From the NCBI GenBank assembly GCA_947450895.1, contig CANFWT010000019.1, positions 1 to 40,885 of the forward strand: DNA of 40,885 nucleotides, read 5' to 3'. Origin of the DNA: Comamonadaceae bacterium (GTDB lineage: Bacteria > Pseudomonadota > Gammaproteobacteria > Burkholderiales > Burkholderiaceae_C). A model generated the notes under the pieces. The model ran no database searches, was not told where the DNA came from, and saw only the letters and a program-made list of their open reading frames with translations. How positions within the stretch are numbered: the first letter of the stretch is position 1; each line of letters begins with the position of its first letter. Shown here in pieces: positions 35,120-40,885 of this stretch. Made by a program: the position numbers and the translations under genes.

Positions 35120-36013
35120 TTACAACAGCGCCTTGAGCAGCTTGGCCATCTCCGAGGGGTTGCGGGTGATGGTGAAGCCGCACTCTTCCATGATGGCGAG
35201 TTTGGCATCGGCCGTGTCAGCACCACCGGCGATCAGCGCCCCGGCGTGGCCCATGCGCTTGCCTGCGGGGGCTGTGACGCCGGCGATAAAGCCGACGATG
35301 GGCTTTTTCATGTTGAGCTTGCACCAGCGGGCGGCTTCGGCTTCGTCGGGGCCGCCGATTTCGCCGATCATGATGACGGCGTCGGTGTCGGGGTCGTCGT
35401 TGAAGGCGCGCATGACGTCAATGTGCTTGAGGCCATTGATCGGATCGCCACCAATGCCCACGGCGCTGGACTGGCCCAGGCCAATTTCGGTGAGTTGGGC
35501 CACGGCCTCATACGTGAGCGTGCCCGAACGCGAGACCACGCCAATGCGGCCCTTGCGGTGGATGTGGCCGGGCATGATGCCGATTTTGATCTCGTCGGGC
35601 GTGATCAGGCCGGGGCAGTTGGGGCCGAGCAGCAGGGTTTCTTTGCCGCCAGCGGCCACTTTGGCGCGCATGCGGTTGCGCACTTCGAGCATGTCTTTGA
35701 CCGGAATGCCTTCGGTAATGCAGATCGCCAGATCCAAATCCGCTTCCACGGCTTCCCAGATGGCCGCAGCGGCACCGGCGGGCGGCACGTAGATCACGGA
35801 CACGGTGGCGCCGGTCTCATGGGCGGCTTCTTTAACCGAGGCGTAGATTGGGATGTTGAAAATCGACTCGCCCGCTTTTTTGGGGTTCACGCCGGCCACA
35901 AAGCAATTTTTCCCGTTGGCGTATTCCTGGCACTTTTCGGTGTGGAACTGGCCGGTTTTGCCGGTAATGCCTTGGGTGATGACGCGGGTGTCTTTGTTGA
36001 TAAAGATGGACAT
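35120..36013 (-). CDS. sucD: Succinyl-CoA synthetase alpha subunit
   Basis: 297-residue subunit that binds CoA and carries the phosphohistidine in the TCA-cycle reaction succinyl-CoA + ADP/GDP + Pi = succinate + CoA + ATP/GTP. N-terminal CoA-binding Rossmann part MSIFINKDTRVITQGITGKT and VNPKKAG; catalytic region FIAGVTAPAGKRMGHAGALI with the phosphohistidine at about His256. 30 bases after sucC; both subunits are complete, and the operon ends at the terminator above. Confidence 0.99.
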   Translation of the reverse strand: MSIFINKDTRVITQGITGKTGQFHTEKCQEYANGKNCFVAGVNPKKAGESIFNIPIYASVKEAAHETGATVSVIYVPPAGAAAAIWEAVEADLDLAICITEGIPVKDMLEVRNRMRAKVAAGGKETLLLGPNCPGLITPDEIKIGIMPGHIHRKGRIGVVSRSGTLTYEAVAQLTEIGLGQSSAVGIGGDPINGLKHIDVMRAFNDDPDTDAVIMIGEIGGPDEAEAARWCKLNMKKPIVGFIAGVTAPAGKRMGHAGALIAGGADTADAKLAIMEECGFTITRNPSEMAKLLKALL

Positions 36014-36043
36014 AGCTTGGTTCTTTCGGCTTGGGGCGTGGCT

Positions 36044-37213
36044 TTACGCGTGGGCGTTGACGGCGGCAACAACTTTTTGGGCTGCGTCAGCCATGGTGTC
36101 GGCGCTGATGATGGGCAGGCCAGAATCGGCCAGCATTTGTTTGCCCATCTCTTCGTTGGTGCCCTTCATACGCACCACCAGGGGCACGGACAAATTGACC
36201 GCCTTGCAGGCCACGATGATGCCGGTGGCAATGGTGTCGCACTTCATGATGCCGCCAAAGATGTTGACCAAAATGGCCTTGACCTTGGGGTTTTTGAGCA
36301 TGATCTTGAAGGCTTCGGTCACTTTCTCAGGGGTGGCGCCGCCGCCCACGTCCAAGAAGTTGGCAGGCTCCGCGCCAAACAGCTTGATGGTGTCCATGGT
36401 GGCCATGGCCAGGCCAGCGCCGTTGACCAGGCAGCCAATGTTGCCGTCCAGGCTGATGTAGGCCAGGTCAAACTTGCTGGCTTCCACTTCGGCCGGGTCT
36501 TCTTCATCCAGGTCGCGGTAAGCCACGATTTCGGGGTGGCGGAACAGGGCGTTGGCGTCAAAGTTGAACTTGGCGTCCAGGGCTTTGATGTTGCCGTTGC
36601 CTTCCAAAATCAGCGGGTTGATCTCCACCAGGCTGGCGTCGGTGTCCATGTAGATTTTGTAAAGTTTTTGCAGAACGTCCACGGCTTGGGCGGTAGAGGC
36701 TGCGGGCACGCCAATGGCGTCGCTGAGCTTTTTGCCTTGCGCGTCGGTCAGGCCCAGGGCCGGGTCAACGATCTCGGTGATGATTTTCTCGGGCGTGTCG
36801 TGGGCCACGCCTTCAATGTCCATGCCGCCTTCGCTGGAGACGATCATGGCCACGCGCTGGCTGGCGCGGTCGGTCACGGCGGACACGTAGTATTCTTTTT
36901 GGATGTCGGCGCCGTCTTCAATCAGCAAGCGGCGCACTTTTTGGCCTTCCGGGCCGGTTTGGTGGGTGACCAGTTGCATGCCCAGGATTTCAGTCGCCAG
37001 GGCTTTGACTTCGTCAATCGAGCGCGCCAGCTTCACGCCGCCGCCCTTGCCGCGCCCACCGGCGTGGATTTGCGCCTTGACCACCCACACCGGGCCGCCG
37101 AGTTTTTGGGCGGCTTCAACCGCCTCTTGCACGGTGAAAGCGGGGATGCCGCGGGGAACGGGCACGCCCGCGTTGCGCAAGATTTCCTTGCCTTGGTATT
37201 CGTGGATCTTCAT
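36044..37213 (-). CDS. sucC: Succinyl-CoA synthetase beta subunit
   Basis: 389-residue ATP-grasp subunit. N-terminal [40 protein letters not shown] (nucleotide binding), then EINPLIL and the C-terminal block [24 protein letters not shown] and [11 protein letters not shown]. Length normal. First gene of the sucCD operon, with a GAGAGAAATC leader immediately upstream. The promoter region is shared with divergent argC. Confidence 0.99.
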   Translation of the reverse strand: MKIHEYQGKEILRNAGVPVPRGIPAFTVQEAVEAAQKLGGPVWVVKAQIHAGGRGKGGGVKLARSIDEVKALATEILGMQLVTHQTGPEGQKVRRLLIEDGADIQKEYYVSAVTDRASQRVAMIVSSEGGMDIEGVAHDTPEKIITEIVDPALGLTDAQGKKLSDAIGVPAASTAQAVDVLQKLYKIYMDTDASLVEINPLILEGNGNIKALDAKFNFDANALFRHPEIVAYRDLDEEDPAEVEASKFDLAYISLDGNIGCLVNGAGLAMATMDTIKLFGAEPANFLDVGGGATPEKVTEAFKIMLKNPKVKAILVNIFGGIMKCDTIATGIIVACKAVNLSVPLVVRMKGTNEEMGKQMLADSGLPIISADTMADAAQKVVAAVNAHA

Positions 37214-37300
37214 GATTTCTCTCTTTGCGACAGAACAAACCGGGCCGGCCGTTTGCCAGCAAAGTGCGGGCGAACCTGGCCCTGGGCGTGGAACCGCAGA

Positions 37301-37324
37301 ACTGTATCATGGTGCGGTGCACCA
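37301..37324 (-). promoter_or_regulatory. Candidate extended -10 and operator-like dyad of sucCD
   Basis: Minus-strand TGA-TACAGT (TGN extended -10, 37309-37301), start near 37294. Directly upstream is an inverted repeat TGGTGC-GGT-GCACCA (37310-37324) that would cover the -15 to -30 region, where a repressor could act. No regulator identified. Confidence 0.3.
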
Positions 37325-37407
37325 AACTTGCCGCGGCCTTACGCGCCATGGCGTGGCGCCTTTCATTTTTTGCACGCACTCAACCCGTATACGGATCCTG
37401 ACTTTCC

Positions 37408-38343
37408 ATGAAAAAAATCTTCATCGACGGCGAGGCCGGCACCACCGGACTACAGATCCGCGAGCGCCTGGACGCCATGGCGGGCATCGATCTGCTGCGC
37501 ATTGACCCTAAACTGCGCAAGGACGCCGGCGCCAAGCGCGCCCTGCTGGCGCAAGCGGACCTGGTGGTGCTCTGCCTGCACGACGACGCAGCCATCGAGT
37601 CCGTGGCCATGGTCGACGCATTGGCGCAGGAGACTGGAGCGCCAGGCCCGCGCATCATTGACGCGTCTACCGCGCACCGCACCGCGCCGGGCTGGGTGTA
37701 TGGCTTTCCCGAACTGTGCGCGGGTCAGGCCGCGCGCATTGCCAGCGCGCAGCGCGTGGCCAACCCCGGTTGCTATGCCACCGGCGCTATTGCGCTCTTG
37801 CGCCCGCTGATTGACGCGGGGCTGATTCCCGCCGACTTTGCAGTGTGTTTACCGTCAGTAAGTGGCTATTCGGGTGGGGGACGGCCCATGATCGAGGCCT
37901 ACGAGGCCGGCACCGCGCCGGCACTTGAGCTCTACGCGCTGGGCCTCAAGCACAAGCACATCCCCGAAATCATGCATTGCACCGGCCTGACGCGCCGCCC
38001 GCTGTTTGTGCCCTCGGTCGCCAATTTCGCGCAAGGCATGCTGGTGCAACTGCCCTTGCACCTGGACATGCTTCCTGGGCAGCCCAGGGCCCAAGACCTG
38101 GAAGAAGCGCTCCGCGCGCATTACGCGAGCAGCCGCTACGTCACCGTAGAACCGGCCACCGCCGACCGCAAACTCGACGCCGTGGCCCTGGCGGGCACCA
38201 ACCAAATGGAACTGCGCGTGTTTGCCAACGACGCGGCCGCCGACGGCTTTGCCCACGCCCTGCTGGTGGCGCGCCTGGACAACCTGGGCAAAGGCGCCAG
38301 CGGCGCGGCGGTGCAAAACCTGGAGTTGATGCTGGGGATGTGA
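37408..38343 (+). CDS. argC: N-acetyl-gamma-glutamyl-phosphate reductase (short type)
   Basis: 311-residue arginine-pathway enzyme reducing N-acetylglutamyl phosphate to the semialdehyde with NADPH. It is the short (type 2) form common in betaproteobacteria. [20 protein letters not shown] at the start (nucleotide binding), the catalytic Cys122 in [14 protein letters not shown], and a conserved His in [11 protein letters not shown]. Divergent from sucC (194 bases apart) and convergent with recX (10-base gap). No other arg gene in the window. Confidence 0.96.
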   Translation: MKKIFIDGEAGTTGLQIRERLDAMAGIDLLRIDPKLRKDAGAKRALLAQADLVVLCLHDDAAIESVAMVDALAQETGAPGPRIIDASTAHRTAPGWVYGFPELCAGQAARIASAQRVANPGCYATGAIALLRPLIDAGLIPADFAVCLPSVSGYSGGGRPMIEAYEAGTAPALELYALGLKHKHIPEIMHCTGLTRRPLFVPSVANFAQGMLVQLPLHLDMLPGQPRAQDLEEALRAHYASSRYVTVEPATADRKLDAVALAGTNQMELRVFANDAAADGFAHALLVARLDNLGKGASGAAVQNLELMLGM

Positions 38344-38353
38344 GCGCGAGGCA

Positions 38354-38824
38354 CTAATTACGGTCGCCATCCACGTCAAACGCGCCGGACACCACGCGGG
38401 CAATCGCCTCGCCGCCAAAACCCCGGCTGGCCAAAAAGCGTACTTGCTTGGCGCGCTCGGCGGGCGTGGCGGCGGCCTTGCCAAACTTTTTGCGCCAAAC
38501 CTCAAAGGCGCGCGCGGGCTCACTTGCTTTGAGGTCGCTGACCACCTGGGCTACCGCCTCGGGCTCCAGGCCCTTGGCTTGCAGTTCGTGCTTGATGCGC
38601 GAGGTGCCCAGCTTGGCACTGCGCCGGTGCAGCACGGATTCGATCACACGGCCTTCGTTAATGAAATCTTTGGCCGCTAGCGCGTCTAGCACCTGGGCCA
38701 GCGCCCCTGGCGGCAGGTCAAAAGGGGCGAGCTTGCGCTCGAGCTCAGCGCGCGAATGCTCACGCGCGCTGAGCAGACGCAGCGCGCGCCCGGTAAGCGA
38801 CAGGGTCGGTGGCAGGGTGGCCAT
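38354..38824 (-). CDS. recX: Regulatory protein RecX
   Basis: 156-residue RecA modulator made of helical repeats: ALRLLSAREHSRAELERKL, DALAAKDFINEGRVIESVLH, SKLGTSRIKHELQAKGLEP-like segments and FLASRGFGGEAIARVV at the end. RecX blocks RecA filament growth. 72 bases downstream of recA on the same strand, so probably expressed by read-through from the recA promoter. Confidence 0.95.
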   Translation of the reverse strand: MATLPPTLSLTGRALRLLSAREHSRAELERKLAPFDLPPGALAQVLDALAAKDFINEGRVIESVLHRRSAKLGTSRIKHELQAKGLEPEAVAQVVSDLKASEPARAFEVWRKKFGKAAATPAERAKQVRFLASRGFGGEAIARVVSGAFDVDGDRN

Positions 38825-38896
38825 GGTTTTCCAAGTTCGGTCCGCTCCAGTGGCAGGGGCTTCGCGGCGACAGCGCGCACAGGGCGCCGCGCGCGC

Positions 38897-39982
38897 TTAC
38901 GCTGCCTTGTCCGCCTTTTCGGCCTTTTTGCCTTTAGCTTTTTCCACCTCGGCCACGGGGATCAGCGGGATGCCCAGCGATTCGCGCACCTTGTTTTCGA
39001 TTTCCGTGGAGAGGCCTGGGTTTTCGCGCAGAAACTCGCGGGCGTTGTCACGGCCCTGGCCGATTTTTTCGCCCTGGTAGGCGTACCAGGCGCCGGATTT
39101 TTCGATGATGTGGGCGTTAACCCCCATGTCGATGATTTCCCCGTGGCGGCTGATGCCCTCGCCAAACAGAATGTCAAACTCGGCGGTCTTGAAGGGCGAA
39201 GCCACCTTGTTTTTCACCACCTTGACCTTGGTTTCATTGCCAATGGAGTCGTCGCCCTTTTTGATGGTGCCCGTGCGCCGGATGTCCAGGCGCACCGAGG
39301 CGTAAAACTTGAGCGCATTGCCGCCGGTGGTGGTCTCGGGGCTGCCAAACATGACGCCAATCTTCATGCGGATCTGGTTGATGAAAATGACCATGCAGTT
39401 GGTCTTCTTAATATGCGCGGTGAGCTTGCGCAGCGCCTGGCTCATCAGACGGGCTTGCAAACCGGGCAGGCTGTCGCCCATTTCACCTTCGAGTTCGGCC
39501 TTGGGCGTGAGTGCGGCCACGGAGTCGACCACGATCAGGTCGACCGCGCCGGAGCGCACCAGGCTGTCCACAATTTCCAGCGCTTGTTCGCCCGTGTCGG
39601 GCTGGCTGATCAGCAGGTCCTGCAAATTGACGCCGAGTTTTTGGGCGTATTGGATATCGAGCGCGTGTTCGGCGTCGACAAAAGCGCATTGGCCGCCTTG
39701 CTTTTGCATTTCGGCAATCACTTGCAAGGTGAGGGTGGTTTTGCCCGACGATTCCGGGCCGTAAATCTCAACCACGCGGCCGCGCGGCAAGCCGCCCACG
39801 CCCAGTGCAATATCCAAACCCAAGGAGCCAGTGGACACCACCTGGATGTCCTCAATCACCTCGCCCTCACCCAGGCGCATGATGGTGCCTTTGCCAAACT
39901 GCTTTTCGATTTGGGCCAGCGCCACGGCCAGGGCTTTGGCTTTTTCGCTGTTAGGGGCCAGGGTTTTGACGGGTGCGTCCAT
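38897..39982 (-). CDS. recA: Recombinase RecA
   Basis: 361-residue DNA strand-exchange ATPase and co-protease for LexA. Start [20 protein letters not shown] with AGGAGA Shine-Dalgarno; 14 upstream codons are rejected. Walker A GPESSGKT at 75-82, Walker [11 protein letters not shown], loop L2 region [16 protein letters not shown] and an acid/Lys-rich C-terminus ([17 protein letters not shown]). LexA-type box and promoter lie upstream. Followed by recX. Confidence 0.99.
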   Translation of the reverse strand: MDAPVKTLAPNSEKAKALAVALAQIEKQFGKGTIMRLGEGEVIEDIQVVSTGSLGLDIALGVGGLPRGRVVEIYGPESSGKTTLTLQVIAEMQKQGGQCAFVDAEHALDIQYAQKLGVNLQDLLISQPDTGEQALEIVDSLVRSGAVDLIVVDSVAALTPKAELEGEMGDSLPGLQARLMSQALRKLTAHIKKTNCMVIFINQIRMKIGVMFGSPETTTGGNALKFYASVRLDIRRTGTIKKGDDSIGNETKVKVVKNKVASPFKTAEFDILFGEGISRHGEIIDMGVNAHIIEKSGAWYAYQGEKIGQGRDNAREFLRENPGLSTEIENKVRESLGIPLIPVAEVEKAKGKKAEKADKAA

Positions 39983-40045
39983 GAGAAATCTCCTGTGAAG
40001 GTGGGTAAAAAGTCTGGGGTCCAAGCCTCTGGCTTTAACAACAGG

Positions 40046-40061
40046 CTGGATGCTTGAACAG
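40046..40061 (-). promoter_or_regulatory. LexA-type SOS box of recA
   Basis: Minus-strand CTGTTCAAGCATCCAG fits CTG-N10-CAG. It sits just downstream of a TATAAA -10 (40070-40065), so it would cover the recA start point, 64 bases before the recA ATG. No lexA gene in the window. A motif call. Confidence 0.6.
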
Positions 40062-40080
40062 TAGTTTATAGGCCATTTAT

Positions 40081-40098
40081 AAATACTTTTAAGTATTT
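40081..40098. promoter_or_regulatory. AAATACTT-TT-AAGTATTT dyad in the recA/MarR divergent region
   Basis: Perfect 8-bp dyad, typical in size for a MarR operator, 29 bases upstream of the MarR-family start. Its right part overlaps the expected -35 of recA (about 40087-40092), so a bound protein could affect both genes. Confidence 0.45.
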
Positions 40099-40126
40099 TT
40101 AGTCAGTTTGCATTACTATTAATTCC

Positions 40127-40609
40127 GTGCCCAAAACACCTCACCGTCCGCCCGACGCCTGGCGCCACAACCACCTGGGCCACTGGCTGCGCCTAGGCCT
40201 GGAGCGCTTTGACGCGCGGGTGATGGCACTGATGGCGCAACACCCCGGCGTGTCGCTGGGTTTGTCCAATTTGGCCGGGCGCGGGCAACTCACGGCGGCG
40301 CACTGGCAAGTGACCCGCCACCTCCCGCCCGAAGGCGCCCGCCTGACTGCGCTGGCGCAGCGCGCCGGCATGAGCAAGCAGGCCATGGGCACGCTGGTGA
40401 ACCAGTGCGAGGCCTGGGGACTGGTGCAGCGCCAAGCCGACGTCCTGGACGCGCGGGCCCGCCGCGTGTGCTTTACCGCCACCGGGCGGGCCTGGCTTGC
40501 TGCCTACCGAGACAGCGTGGCGCAGGCCGAAGGCGAGCTGCGCAGCGCCATAGGCGCCGAGGTGGCCACGGTGGTGGCGCTGGGGCTGGAGGCTTATAGC
40601 GCCGGCTAA
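40127..40609 (+). CDS. MarR-family transcriptional regulator
   Basis: 160 residues, GTG start. Winged-helix features: LTALAQRAGMSKQAMGTLVN (recognition helix), GLVQRQADVLDARARRVCFT (wing), and a C-terminal dimerisation helix. Ligand unknown. No Shine-Dalgarno precedes the GTG; a TACTAT element at 40114-40119 would put the transcription start at or next to the GTG, so the mRNA may be leaderless. Probably autoregulated through the dyad above. Divergent from recA. Confidence 0.88.
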   Translation: MPKTPHRPPDAWRHNHLGHWLRLGLERFDARVMALMAQHPGVSLGLSNLAGRGQLTAAHWQVTRHLPPEGARLTALAQRAGMSKQAMGTLVNQCEAWGLVQRQADVLDARARRVCFTATGRAWLAAYRDSVAQAEGELRSAIGAEVATVVALGLEAYSAG

Positions 40610-40638
40610 AAAAGCAAGTGCCCGACGGCACCTAGCGC

Positions 40639-40692
40639 AGGGGCAAACCCCTAGGCCAAAACCCGCGCATCCCGCAGGGGCAGTTCTAGAAT
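40639..40692 (+). promoter_or_regulatory. Candidate activator dyad and promoter of the terminal mini-ORFs
   Basis: AGGGG-CAAA-CCCCT (40639-40652), extended by AGG to give CCCCTAGG, resembles the dyad at 19363-19380 (CCTAGGG/CCCTAGG around TTTG). A TAGAAT -10 (40687-40692) has no recognisable -35, as expected for an activator-dependent promoter; the dyad centre would be near -53. Confidence 0.35.
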
Positions 40693-40746
40693 GACTTTTC
40701 GATTGCGACAACAACACACCACAGCGCTCCAGCGCGAGGAGATGCT

Positions 40747-40782
40747 ATGGATGCCTCCCACCTTAAAAGGAGCAGGTTTTGA
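40747..40782 (+). CDS. 11-codon mini-ORF
   Basis: ATG 40747 with GAGGAG 5 bases upstream, reading MDASHLKRSRF and a TGA. The stop overlaps the next start (TTGA). Possible leader peptide. Too short to recognise. Confidence 0.35.
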   Translation: MDASHLKRSRF

Positions 40783-40877
40783 GCACTGAGATTGAACAGC
40801 CGTTGATCGAGAAGGATTTCCCGAGTGGTCGGGTTGGATCCTCTGATGGATACGGCATCAAAGTGCCCAAGGCGTGA
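40779..40877 (+). CDS. 32-residue peptide gene, function unknown
   Basis: TTG start at 40779 with AAGGAG 6 bases upstream, overlapping the 11-codon ORF stop as TTGA. It starts (M)STEIEQPLIEKDFPS and ends GYGIKVPKA, with a Gly/Ser-rich middle. The good ribosome-binding site and coupling favour a real product. It is not recognised; the small size could suit a modified-peptide precursor or a small accessory protein, but there is no proof. What follows is outside the window. Confidence 0.45.
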   Translation: MSTEIEQPLIEKDFPSGRVGSSDGYGIKVPKA

Positions 40878-40885
40878 TAGACCAC

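Noticed and set aside
35030..37411. 793-codon open frame opposite sucD and sucC
   Set aside because: Spans two conserved genes on the other strand and their spacer, with Gly/His/Val-rich low-complexity sequence; not a protein gene.
38756..40057. 433-codon open frame opposite recA
   Set aside because: Antisense shadow of recA with no recognisable domain.

Overview
This 40.9-kb window is chromosomal DNA of a betaproteobacterium, most likely Burkholderiales, family Comamonadaceae (Rhodoferax/Polaromonas-like). The evidence is the protein sequences (RecA, EF-G, PurC, MnmA), the high GC with AT-rich islands, and the gene families present (short-type ArgC, DUF4337, DUF3717-DUF1289). The family assignment is inference from sequence style, not from a database search. 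No tRNA, rRNA, CRISPR array, insertion sequence or phage module was seen.

Layout. 1-3.6 kb (minus): str operon rpsL-rpsG-fusA-tuf, with tuf cut by the window edge. 3.7-7.5 kb (minus): probable operon hemJ - VanZ-like - 2Fe-2S ferredoxin - alpha/beta hydrolase - PBP5-type carboxypeptidase. Between hemJ and divergent hemB lies a strong candidate small RNA (minus, about 7603-7702): promoter, a hairpin presenting an anti-Shine-Dalgarno CCUCCC loop, and its own intrinsic terminator. 7.9-13.1 kb (plus): hemB, marC, an enoyl-CoA hydratase-like gene, a GMC oxidoreductase, a structured non-coding stretch ending in a terminator, and a TSUP permease.

13.2-19.2 kb (minus): purC, then an accessory cluster of tightly packed genes: a DUF1330-like membrane-anchored protein, a haloalkane-dehalogenase-like hydrolase with Asp nucleophile, a small membrane protein, two unusual GST-like proteins and an unrecognised soluble protein. 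Several junctions are 4-base GTGA stop/start overlaps. 19.4-24.35 kb (minus): fba and pyk (glycolysis), mnmA (tRNA thiolation), a Nudix hydrolase, and a DUF3717-DUF1289 protein. 24.4-24.9 kb is the wreck of an arsenic-resistance unit (ArsR fragment plus frameshifted ACR3 permease C-terminus). 25.0-26.1 kb (plus): a TerC-family gene and a YvlD-like membrane gene that overlaps, tail to tail, a BepA-like metalloprotease gene (minus). Then DUF4337 and moaC (plus).

29.2-34.1 kb (minus): a pilus/glycosylation locus with a type IV pilin, two tandem Wzy/PglL-type O-oligosaccharyltransferase-like genes, and a low-GC lipoprotein gene that appears split by a frameshift. 34.3-37.2 kb (minus): a second TerC-family gene, then sucD and sucC. 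argC is divergent (plus). recA-recX (minus) has a LexA-type box overlapping the transcription start. It diverges from a MarR-family gene that appears leaderless. The window ends with two overlapping mini-ORFs behind a promoter-like region. A CCTAGGG-type dyad there resembles one upstream of the dehalogenase/GST cluster, suggesting a shared regulator.
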